From Microcaldota archaeon (GTDB taxonomy: Archaea; Iainarchaeota; Iainarchaeia; Iainarchaeales; JAGVWC01): 21,054 bases of DNA. The stretch's first letter is position 1, and each line of letters begins with the position of its first letter. Position numbers and translations under genes: made by a program. The stretch is from the NCBI GenBank assembly GCA_018813975.1, contig JAHJAQ010000019.1, positions 1-21,054 of the forward strand, in the 5' to 3' direction. Shown piece by piece: positions 1 to 5,811 of the stretch. Below the pieces are notes generated by a model, which searched no databases, was not told the DNA's origin, and saw only the letters and a list, made by a program, of their open reading frames with translations.

Positions 1-139
1 TAGAAATCTGACTAGGGTCAGTGGCTTTTAACACCAATCCATTAGGTTCTAATACCAATTCTGCTTCGTCAATTAATACTGCGATTCCATCAATGCAACG
101 CTTAAAATCGCCTGCTTGTCCTAAAACCAGTTTTACCAT
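1..139 (-). CDS. pcn: DNA polymerase sliding clamp (PCNA), N-terminal fragment
   Basis: The first 46 codons of a clamp gene run off the left edge of the window. The reading starts at an ATG at 139 and gives MVKLVLGQAGDFKRCIDG, then a helix, LIDEAELVLEPNGLVLK and ATDPSQIS. This matches the start of archaeal and eukaryotic PCNA, where a first strand and helix lead to a strand ending in the conserved (M/A)-DPS-(H/N/Q)-(V/I)-(S/A) turn. PCNA is the trimeric ring that tethers DNA polymerase, FEN1 and ligase to DNA and is loaded by RFC, whose large subunit is also in this window. A purine-rich AAGGAAGAG lies about 6 nt before the ATG, and a TATA-like stretch sits near 173-184. The family assignment is firm, although only about a fifth of the protein is visible. 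Confidence 0.85.
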   Translation of the reverse strand, partial: MVKLVLGQAGDFKRCIDGIAVLIDEAELVLEPNGLVLKATDPSQIS

Positions 140-172
140 TTTGTTCTCTTCCTTACACAAGAAACCCACTAA

Positions 173-184
173 CAATTTAAAAAA
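173..184 (-). promoter_or_regulatory. Putative TATA box for PCNA
   Basis: On the minus strand this reads TTTTTTAAATTG, 34-45 nt before the PCNA start codon. That would leave a leader of roughly 10 nt holding the purine-rich ribosome-binding stretch. The assignment rests on spacing and composition only. Confidence 0.4.
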
Positions 185-195
185 CAGTCTTGCTT

Positions 196-211
196 GAAAA
201 AAAAGAAAAAC
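196..211 (-). terminator. T-rich stretch after the 100-aa basic ORF
   Basis: The minus strand carries an almost uninterrupted run of T (TTTTTCTTTTTTTTC) about 20 nt past the stop codon of the gene at 230-532. Archaeal polymerase commonly terminates on such T-tracts without a hairpin. It also separates this unit from the PCNA promoter. Confidence 0.4.
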
Positions 212-229
212 TATAAATCAGTCACTTAA

Positions 230-532
230 TCAATAAGTCTTTTTCTTGAGCTTCGCTAGTTCTTTGCGGTACAATGCAAGTTCATCTGACGCCTTGCCTT
301 CGTTTTCAGCCAAAGTACGCGCCTCTAATCTAAGATGAACCGAAAGACCCCAAGAAGGCGCCCTCGAAACACGGTTAAGTAACCTATCCCGAGCAAGTTT
401 AGAAGACTTAATATCTGATTTTAGCTTGATTATTCGGAGACGAAGCTGGGCCATTCGCTTGCGTCGAAGATAAGGTCCATGAATGGTTTTTCTTGCTTGT
501 GAAACGCGACGAGGACTTGATTTTAAAGCCAT
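230..532 (-). CDS. Small basic protein of unknown function (100 aa)
   Basis: I do not recognise this protein. It is strongly basic: the first 35 residues are rich in Arg and Lys (for example SSPRRVSQARK and YLRRKRMAQLRLR). The rest is predicted as long helices with heptad-like Leu and Ile spacing, consistent with a coiled coil, and it ends in LAKLKKKTY. There is no signal peptide or membrane segment. The ATG at 532 lies about 22-31 nt after a good TATA-like box (554-563), which suggests a leaderless transcript and supports this start. The composition would suit nucleic-acid or ribosome binding, but that is inference. The coding call rests on the open frame, promoter spacing and downstream T-tract. 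Confidence 0.6.
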   Translation of the reverse strand: MALKSSPRRVSQARKTIHGPYLRRKRMAQLRLRIIKLKSDIKSSKLARDRLLNRVSRAPSWGLSVHLRLEARTLAENEGKASDELALYRKELAKLKKKTY

Positions 533-553
533 AAAAATACTTGCTGCTTTGTT

Positions 554-563
554 GTATTATAAG
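554..563 (-). promoter_or_regulatory. TATA box for the gene at 230-532
   Basis: The minus strand reads CTTATAATAC, 22-31 nt before the ATG at 532. This is the spacing expected when transcription starts at or just before the start codon. Confidence 0.5.
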
Positions 564-595
564 ATTACCAAAGGCGTGTTTTTTGCGAGCTTTTT

Positions 596-629
596 GAAAA
601 AAATATAGCGATGCCCTGTCGAAGACAGG
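596..629 (-). terminator. Hairpin plus T-tract after signal peptidase
   Basis: A perfect 6-bp stem (CCTGTC/GACAGG, loop GAA on the plus strand, 615-629) is followed on the minus strand by GCATCGCTATATTTTTTT. It lies just beyond the signal peptidase stop and looks like a transcript end. A small structured RNA cannot be excluded. Confidence 0.4.
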
Positions 630-646
630 ACGACCTATTTTTTCGC

Positions 647-666
647 AGGCCTTTTTTAAAAGGCCT
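647..666. repeat. Inverted repeat overlapping the signal peptidase stop codon
   Basis: AGGCCTTTT and AAAAGGCCT form a 9-bp stem with a TT loop. The outer bases overlap the TAG stop of the signal peptidase gene. With the hairpin at 615-629 it makes a double hairpin at this transcript end. Confidence 0.5.
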
Positions 667-1480
667 AGGGGAAGCAACAGCCCGTTGGACAGGATAATGT
701 TTTGGGACAGCCTTGTAAAAATTGAGTTAAGTCATCTACTAGAACGAGTTTTACAAATCCAATGAGCGGAACAAAGCCGGCTGATTTGCCTTGAATTTCT
801 TCTATTGGAATCGGGTATAATGTAATGCAGGGGTATTCGGGAATGCCGGTTATTACTCTACCACAGTCTTGGTCGAATGGTGGATTGGCGTCTCCTTTGG
901 TTAAAACATATTCGCCGTCCAAGGCTTTTATTTTGAGAACCGCTCTGTGAATAATGGCTTCCGGCATTCTCCCTGTCATGTGGGAAAAGTATACTATAAT
1001 GTCACCGTCTGTTTGAAAACGATAGTTTTGGTCTTCAATAGTAATAGAATAAACACCGCGTCCAGTGCGTTGGCCCGGCAAATTAGAATTTAGTGGAATC
1101 GCACCGGGATCGGGATAATAATTAACGTGTCCAAAATCCCAAAACCCCAGTCCTTTTAGATTTCGATTAATCGTTACTTCTTGTGTTTTAAGATCATCAA
1201 TGGTTTGAACACCCTTCAACAACACCACATCGCCTCGATGCAGTACGGGTTCCATGCTGCCCGAAACCACAATAACCAAGGGCATGCTACTACCCATAAT
1301 TAATCCAACAATGGTGTATAATACAAAAGCAGATAAGAAAGCTGTTCCCAGTTCCACACCAAACTTAACGCTCCAGTGCTCGCTCGGATTGATTTTTTTT
1401 AATAGCAAGTCCGAATAGGTAAAAGGATCAATCCACTTGATCTTGGCCCACAATTTTGTCCAAAAAGTTCCAAAAGGCAT
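665..1480 (-). CDS. Archaeal-type signal peptidase I
   Basis: This membrane protease removes signal peptides from secreted proteins (family S26, archaeal/ER type). After a cytoplasmic N-terminus of about 40 residues there is a membrane segment (LGTAFLSAFVLYTIVGLIMG). It is followed by the catalytic-serine motif VVSGSMEPVLHRGDVV (Ser about 75), the histidine motif AIIHRAV (His about 178) and LTKGDANPPFDQ with the conserved Asp. His in place of a bacterial-type Lys is the archaeal/ER arrangement. The tail GFVPLIGFVKLVL matches the family's last conserved box. I chose the ATG at 1480 because GGTGA (1489-1493) sits 8 nt upstream; the frame extends to a TTG at 1510. It is odd in having a Cys-rich C-terminus (GCPKTLSCPTGCCFP). 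The two secreted proteins at 12274-13667 are possible substrates. Confidence 0.9.
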   Translation of the reverse strand: MPFGTFWTKLWAKIKWIDPFTYSDLLLKKINPSEHWSVKFGVELGTAFLSAFVLYTIVGLIMGSSMPLVIVVSGSMEPVLHRGDVVLLKGVQTIDDLKTQEVTINRNLKGLGFWDFGHVNYYPDPGAIPLNSNLPGQRTGRGVYSITIEDQNYRFQTDGDIIVYFSHMTGRMPEAIIHRAVLKIKALDGEYVLTKGDANPPFDQDCGRVITGIPEYPCITLYPIPIEEIQGKSAGFVPLIGFVKLVLVDDLTQFLQGCPKTLSCPTGCCFP

Positions 1481-1537
1481 AATTTTTTTCACCGTTTTAC
1501 AATTTAACAAGGAAAGCCATTAAAAAATGCTTATTTG

Positions 1538-1595
1538 GGCCCGGCACTTTCTCCGCCGAAACACCGCTTGCAATCAAATGCGAGCACCGAACTAA
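1538..1595. other. GC-rich intergenic island, possible structured RNA
   Basis: The gap between signal peptidase and rpoL (1481-1638) holds a block much richer in G and C than the surrounding AT-rich spacer. On the plus strand GCTTGCA (1566-1572) and TGCGAGC (1579-1585) form a 7-bp stem around ATCAAA, with one G-U pair. On the minus strand that pair becomes an A-C mismatch, so a plus-strand RNA is slightly favoured. I could not fit a tRNA, and I name no family. Confidence 0.3.
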
Positions 1596-1638
1596 TGGTT
1601 TCACGTAAAAAGTAGAATCGAAAAAATAAAAAACGGTT

Positions 1639-1914
1639 TTATTTGAGCTTTTTTTCAATGGTTTTTTGAAGGGCGTGAAGATCTTCATCGATTTTTTCGC
1701 TGGCTTCGAGCAATGCTTTTTTGGCTTTTTTGCCTTTGGTTTTGACAATAAAGTGGCATTCTTCATCCAATGGATGCAATAGTTTGCAGGCGACAAAAGA
1801 AACGCTTGCGTCATGCAACAATCGAGACCGTAATAGATTGGGAAAAGTATGGCGATTTTCCTTCAAAACAAACTCCAGTTCAAACGGATCGTCTTTCAAA
1901 ACTTTTAATTCCAT
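1639..1914 (-). CDS. rpoL: DNA-directed RNA polymerase subunit L
   Basis: RpoL is the archaeal homolog of eukaryotic Rpb11/AC19. It pairs with subunit D to form the platform on which RNA polymerase assembles. The 91-aa protein has the family pattern: MELKVLKDD at the start, then HTFPNLLRSRLLHD, a helix comparable to the HTF-NLLR-LL signature of archaeal L subunits. A strand CKLLHPLDEECHFIVKTKG (usually HPL-x-(8)-TKG) follows, and a long C-terminal helix. The ATG at 1914 is preceded by a strong GGAGG (about 1923-1927). The in-frame TTG at 1932 would place that ribosome site inside the gene, so I prefer 1914. It lies 27 nt after csl4 on the same strand, a pairing seen in many archaea, so transcription and RNA-decay components are likely co-expressed. 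Confidence 0.9.
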   Translation of the reverse strand: MELKVLKDDPFELEFVLKENRHTFPNLLRSRLLHDASVSFVACKLLHPLDEECHFIVKTKGKKAKKALLEASEKIDEDLHALQKTIEKKLK

Positions 1915-1941
1915 TTTTGAATCCTCCAACAAAAAAAAATA

Positions 1942-2523
1942 TTATCGCAAAGAATATTCTTTGGACAGTTTTCTATATTCTATATTGCCACAGCTTGTAC
2001 ACTTTAATTGTCTTTCAATAGCACGCAATGGTTGTCTACATCGAGAACAAAATGCTTTGATAACACCAAACTCAAAAAATTGAGTGTTCAAATCAATGCC
2101 CCAAGGCACTACTTTTTCAACAATAGCACTTACCAGGTCCCCCACTTTGTATTTTTCTCGAGCGCTTCGAACAAATTCTTGGTCCATGCGCGAAACGGGA
2201 ATCGCAGCGGTTACATTAGGAATTACTTGGATAACACCGTTTTTTTCAGCAGAAAGAATTTCAATTATTGCCGCATGATCTTTTACCAATACTACGCGAC
2301 CTTTTATAATACTCCGCGGTTGTAAAAACTGAATAGTGCGTGTTTTTTGGGCTACACGAACAATTCGATTTTTGGAATCAAAAATCGGTGTGCCTACTGT
2401 CGAGGAAAAAACCTGGCCATCCACATTTGTTTGAGTATTAAAGCCAACGCCAAATTCTTCTTCCGTGCACAACAAAGCACCGGGAAAGACAAGAGAATCT
2501 TGAACTTGTTTTTTGGTTTCCAT
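1942..2523 (-). CDS. csl4: Exosome complex RNA-binding protein Csl4
   Basis: Csl4 is a cap subunit of the archaeal exosome. It sits on the Rrp41/Rrp42 ring, binds RNA and helps recruit DnaG. The 193-aa protein shows the three expected domains. The N-terminal domain (about 1-65) begins VFPGALLCTEEEFGVGFNT. The S1 domain (about 70-155) has RSIIKGRVVLVKDHAAIIEIL and KVGDLVSAIVEKV. The C-terminal zinc ribbon has Cys159/162 (CSRC) and Cys175/178 (CTSC). The length is normal for the family. The ATG at 2523 follows GGGGTTGATTGA on the minus strand, a good ribosome site. It heads a csl4-rpoL unit driven from the TATA box near 2580. Confidence 0.93.
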   Translation of the reverse strand: METKKQVQDSLVFPGALLCTEEEFGVGFNTQTNVDGQVFSSTVGTPIFDSKNRIVRVAQKTRTIQFLQPRSIIKGRVVLVKDHAAIIEILSAEKNGVIQVIPNVTAAIPVSRMDQEFVRSAREKYKVGDLVSAIVEKVVPWGIDLNTQFFEFGVIKAFCSRCRQPLRAIERQLKCTSCGNIEYRKLSKEYSLR

Positions 2524-2574
2524 TCAATCAACCCCAATAAAAACAGTGAAAACGCGGTTCTCCTTTCTTTTAAT

Positions 2575-2586
2575 GCTTTATATAGC
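2575..2586. promoter_or_regulatory. Near-palindromic TATA box between csl4 and the SpoIIM-like gene
   Basis: GCTTTATATAGC reads GCTATATAAAGC on the other strand, so TATA-like signals face both ways. It lies 52 nt or more from the csl4 ATG (2523) and about 64 nt from the SpoIIM ATG (2650). This gives both transcripts leaders of roughly 30-40 nt. It is the only clear TATA element in this divergent gap. Confidence 0.5.
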
Positions 2587-2649
2587 ATATTGCTATGGAA
2601 ACTATTAAAAACGCTGTTGAATTATCTTGAAACAAAAGGTCTTTTTCCA

Positions 2650-3489
2650 ATGGTATTAGAAGCAATTATCAAAAGCCGTTTTGCCCTAACCCACCCCCTG
2701 GCCATGCTATTTTTTGCGATTGCCATTACCACCGTGAGCATGGGCATTAGCATTGCCACTTTTCCGGATTATTCCAGTGTGCTATGCATTGCGTTTATCA
2801 CGATTGGATCTATGCCGGTTTTATTCCAGATTTTTACCCAAGAAGAAACCGAGGAAGCCGAACACCCTGCAAGTCCCGCTACTTTTTTAGAGCGACACTT
2901 TAACATCATAAGCGTATTTGTTTTTCTGTTCATTGGCATTGCCATTACCTATTGTTTTTGGTATTTGTATTTACCGACAGAACTTGGGGAAACGATTTTT
3001 GCGGAACAAGACAAAAACTTAGAACGCATTGGACAATTGCGCGGCCAAGCCACTGCAGGCGCAGCACTCATGGCGTGTGAAAGTCATGATTTTTGGGCGT
3101 TATCCTTGTCCTGTATTTTTGCGAATAATGCAGTTGTATTGATATGGAGTTTAATACTGGCTTTCTTTTATGGAGCCGGCGCTATCTTCTTGATTGCATG
3201 GAATGCTTCCGTGGTGGGAATTGCGGTGGGCCAAGAAATTCTCGTAAATGGATTGAGTGGCGGATTAATTAGGGCCATTGGATTGATTCCGCACGGCATC
3301 TTTGAAATTGGCGGATATGTTGTTGGCGCAATTGCAGGTGGGATTATTAGTGCGGCAATTGCCAAAAAAATTTATTTGAAAAAAGAATTTGAAATTATTA
3401 TCAAAGATGTAATTATCCTTGTAATAATTGCATTTATCTTGGTATTATTGGGCGCCCTATTAGAAGGATTTTTGTTGTTAAGCGGTTAG
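2650..3489 (+). CDS. SpoIIM/DUF95-family multispan membrane protein
   Basis: This is a 279-aa integral membrane protein of the stage II sporulation protein M (DUF95) family, which is widespread in archaea; its archaeal role is not established. It begins MVLEAIIKSRF, then a hydrophobic segment (LAMLFFAIAITTVSMGISIA), a second hairpin, and FLERHFNIISVFVFLFIGIA, resembling the family's (D)xLxRH region. An extracytoplasmic loop of about 50 residues follows. Three or four more helices include the signature LIPHGIFEIGGYVVGAIAGG, comparable to the PHG-x2-E motif. The open frame extends upstream antisense to csl4, but the TATA box near 2580 lies inside that extension and family proteins start near this Met, so I start at 2650. 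It overlaps the convergent slipin gene by 4 bp. Confidence 0.8.
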   Translation: MVLEAIIKSRFALTHPLAMLFFAIAITTVSMGISIATFPDYSSVLCIAFITIGSMPVLFQIFTQEETEEAEHPASPATFLERHFNIISVFVFLFIGIAITYCFWYLYLPTELGETIFAEQDKNLERIGQLRGQATAGAALMACESHDFWALSLSCIFANNAVVLIWSLILAFFYGAGAIFLIAWNASVVGIAVGQEILVNGLSGGLIRAIGLIPHGIFEIGGYVVGAIAGGIISAAIAKKIYLKKEFEIIIKDVIILVIIAFILVLLGALLEGFLLLSG

Positions 3490-4451
3490 GGCGCTGGCTT
3501 TGAAGCAATCGCTTTAATAGCGGGCAAGTATTTTTTGAGCAAGCCCTCTAATTCTTTAGGGTCGTTAGTCAATTGTTGGGCACCACTTCCAAGCCTTTCC
3601 GCCAATCGAGTTAATTCAATAGGGAAAAAGAACTTAGTGCTCTTTCCATCACCCATTTTTTCAAGGGCACGAATATAATAATAAGCCAGGCTCTTGTCAT
3701 CCAATTGTTCGGCAGCTGCTCGCACGGCTTCAATTTCAATTTTATGAGCCGCTGCCAGTTCTACTCGTGCTAGTTTCTTTTGTTCTGCCGCTTTTTGATG
3801 AGTTAAAGCATCTTCCAATTCTTGCGGAATCTGAATATCTGAAATTTGTGCGGCTTCAATGGAAACCCCCCATTCTCGTGCAATGGCTTCCAGTTCTTTC
3901 TGAACGCGCGCATTTAACTCTGCAATATTAGAAATCAATTCCGGAAACGTAAGAGTTCCAGCTACATCACGAATCGTTGCCTGTACAAAAGAAGTCGCTG
4001 CTTTTTCATAATCGCGAATTTCAATAACACTTCGAATAACCGATTCCTTGTCCGGTTTTACATACAAATAAATAACTGCATCAAGCGACAACACAATTTT
4101 GTCGTTGGTGATTACTTCTTGTTTTGGAATATCAACAGTGTGCGTTCGCAAATCTACAAAGCGAAACGATTCAATTAACGGTGTTACAAAAGCCCATCCA
4201 GGGCCACCCACTCGAACTACCCTACCAAATCGAAAAATAACGGCTCGTTCATACTCTTTCAAGGTTAATAAGAAATCATAACGACTGATCAGAAAAATAA
4301 TTATCCCTAATGCCACGACCGCCAAAACACCCGGCACAACAGCACCCTGGTGAGATAAAGAAAGCCATACAATAGCCGCCAGCACTACTAAAACGCCCAG
4401 AAAAATGACTTGCTTGATCTTATAGGACTCGGTCTTTCCAAACCTTCTCAA
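3486..4451 (-). CDS. Slipin (stomatin/prohibitin-type SPFH membrane protein)
   Basis: SPFH proteins form membrane-attached oligomers that organise membrane domains and associate with proteases. Residues 1-60 hold two hydrophobic segments (VIFLGVLVVLAAIVWLSL and GVLAVVALGIIIFLI). The SPFH domain then runs to about residue 235: LKEYERAVIFRFGRVVRVGGPGW is split over its typical start, with DLRTHTVDIPKQEVITNDK and an Ala/Glu-rich helix after it. The tail is a coiled coil. The 321-aa length is normal. It begins at TTG: no in-frame ATG exists before the membrane segments, and GGTG (4459-4462) is spaced 7 nt from the TTG. No NfeD partner, the usual slipin neighbour, is present in this window. Confidence 0.87.
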   Translation of the reverse strand: MRRFGKTESYKIKQVIFLGVLVVLAAIVWLSLSHQGAVVPGVLAVVALGIIIFLISRYDFLLTLKEYERAVIFRFGRVVRVGGPGWAFVTPLIESFRFVDLRTHTVDIPKQEVITNDKIVLSLDAVIYLYVKPDKESVIRSVIEIRDYEKAATSFVQATIRDVAGTLTFPELISNIAELNARVQKELEAIAREWGVSIEAAQISDIQIPQELEDALTHQKAAEQKKLARVELAAAHKIEIEAVRAAAEQLDDKSLAYYYIRALEKMGDGKSTKFFFPIELTRLAERLGSGAQQLTNDPKELEGLLKKYLPAIKAIASKPAP

Positions 4452-4470
4452 AAAAAAACACCATTAACTG

Positions 4471-4506
4471 TTTATAATTAAAGGATGAATGGAATGGTAT
4501 TTAAAG
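4471..4506 (-). promoter_or_regulatory. Candidate promoter elements for slipin
   Basis: Two AT-rich TATA-like stretches lie on the minus strand: CTTTAAATACC (around 4497-4506) and TTTAATTATAAA (around 4471-4482). The first gives a leader that keeps the GGTG ribosome site at 4459-4462, so it fits better. Confidence 0.35.
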
Positions 4507-4537
4507 GTTTCTAAGACCGTTCTCTATACCAATCGCG

Positions 4538-4546
4538 TTTAAATAG
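4538..4546 (+). promoter_or_regulatory. TATA box for the DUF373 gene
   Basis: TTTAAATAG lies 37-45 nt before the GTG start at 4583, giving a predicted leader of about 15 nt that contains AAGGGCG. A second AT-rich stretch at 4558-4571 is too close to the start codon to be the main element. Confidence 0.4.
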
Positions 4547-4582
4547 AACCAACTCCAAATATAGCCTATAAAGGGCGTTTTC

Positions 4583-5809
4583 GTGAAAAATCTTCAATCC
4601 GTTTTAGTGGTGTGCGTTGACCGAGACGATGACCTGGGCAAAAAAACAGGGATTCGCGGACCCGTAATCGGCAAAAAAAACGTTTTAAATGCGGCTGTCA
4701 AGCTTGCCGTGGCTGATCCGGAAGAAAGTGATGCCAATTGCATGTTTGCCAGTGTTAAAAAGCTAGAAGAAGTTAAAGGCCACGCCAAAAACGCGGAAGT
4801 GGCTTGCCTTACGGGCGCGGGAAAAGGCGGTTTTAAATCCGACAAAACCGTGGCAGAACAACTCGAAAAAGTATTGAATGATTTTCCGGCAGAATCATTG
4901 GTATTGGTAACAGATGGCGCGGAAGATGACCAAGTCATTCCAATCTTGCAAAGCAGATTAACCATTATTTCCAAACAACGAATTGTAATTAAACAAGCCC
5001 ACCAAGTAGAAAGCACATTTTATACCATTAAAGAAGCACTCAAAGATCCTTTTGTGTCTCGCATTGTTTTTGGAGTTCCAGGCCTGATTTTGTTGTTATA
5101 CTTTTTGATTGGAAGCTTGAGCCTACAAATTGTTTCCCTCATTTTAGGGGCCTATCTGTTGGTTAAAGGATTTGGCATCGAAGAAATGTCACTTCGCACC
5201 ATGGAAAACCTTAAAAATAATTTTTCCATTAAACGCCCTTCTTTTCCATTTTTACTCGGTGGTTTTTTTATTGTTGTTTTTGCAATTATTACGGCGTACA
5301 CTACATTCATTTCAACATTTGATATTGATCCGTTGACCAATGCGGTTCAATCCATTCAACGCACGTACTTATTGTTCTTTTTAGCTGGCGAATCTTTTGT
5401 GCTTGGAAAAATCGTGGATGTATTGCACTTTAAAAAAGCATTTCGCTTGCCCGAACAAGGAATCATTGCAGTTTCATTATTGTTGCTATGGGTTATTTTG
5501 GATGCCGGAACAGAAGTTTTTTTGAAACGAGCAGACTTGAACTGGTTTTTAGGAACCATTCTATTCAGCTTTGTAATATTGCTATTGGTGTTTCGGTTCA
5601 CCAAAACTGTTGATGTACGCAATAGGGTAACCCGATTACTCGTTGGATTACCAGTGTATAACAAAGATGGATTGTGGGTTGGAAACGTAGAACGCGTTAA
5701 CAGCGAAAAAGAAGCGGTGGAATTCAAAGAACACAAAACCAAACAAGCCAAATCCGTTAGCAAAAGCAAGTTCCAATTATTAGAAGGAAAAATCGTTTTA
5801 ATTGGTTAA
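4583..5809 (+). CDS. DUF373-family membrane protein
   Basis: DUF373 proteins are mostly archaeal and have no established function. The soluble part (about 1-158) starts LVVCVDRDDDLGKKTGIRGP, whose VDRD-DDLG-K-G pattern is characteristic of the family. It continues with IGKKNVLNAAVKLAVADPEESDAN split by a helix turn, a CLTGAGKGGFKSDK stretch and VLVTDGAEDD. About six membrane segments follow between residues 160 and 340, then a basic C-terminal tail of about 65 residues (RNRVTRLLVGLPVYNK). The start is GTG at 4583; no ATG lies before the conserved VDRDDDLG. The length of 408 aa is normal. The acidic Asp clusters suggest metal or phosphate binding, which is inference. The gene ends 2 nt short of the convergent lonB stop. 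Confidence 0.85.
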   Translation: MKNLQSVLVVCVDRDDDLGKKTGIRGPVIGKKNVLNAAVKLAVADPEESDANCMFASVKKLEEVKGHAKNAEVACLTGAGKGGFKSDKTVAEQLEKVLNDFPAESLVLVTDGAEDDQVIPILQSRLTIISKQRIVIKQAHQVESTFYTIKEALKDPFVSRIVFGVPGLILLLYFLIGSLSLQIVSLILGAYLLVKGFGIEEMSLRTMENLKNNFSIKRPSFPFLLGGFFIVVFAIITAYTTFISTFDIDPLTNAVQSIQRTYLLFFLAGESFVLGKIVDVLHFKKAFRLPEQGIIAVSLLLLWVILDAGTEVFLKRADLNWFLGTILFSFVILLLVFRFTKTVDVRNRVTRLLVGLPVYNKDGLWVGNVERVNSEKEAVEFKEHKTKQAKSVSKSKFQLLEGKIVLIG

Positions 5810-5811
5810 TT

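Noticed and set aside
408..677. 89-aa minus-strand ORF between signal peptidase and the basic orphan
   Set aside because: It crosses two hairpins and the promoter of the gene at 230-532, overlaps that gene in another frame and resembles no protein.
1500..1640. RNase P RNA or tRNA in the signal peptidase-rpoL spacer
   Set aside because: A short CR-I-like string is visible, but the spacer is too short for RNase P RNA. No cloverleaf with a T-loop and matching acceptor stem could be folded.
2595..2630. Short upstream ORF (METIKNAVELS) before the SpoIIM-like gene
   Set aside because: Its ATG is only 9 nt past the TATA box, so it would lie upstream of the expected transcript start.
2347..2649. 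Extended N-terminus of the SpoIIM-like protein
   Set aside because: It is antisense to csl4, crosses the TATA box at 2575-2586, and family proteins begin near the Met at 2650.
4449..4464. ATG-GTG start for slipin disrupted by a run of nine T, as if frameshifted
   Set aside because: The TTG at 4451 gives the full SPFH protein and has GGTG 7 nt upstream, the ribosome-site type used elsewhere here. No frameshift is needed.
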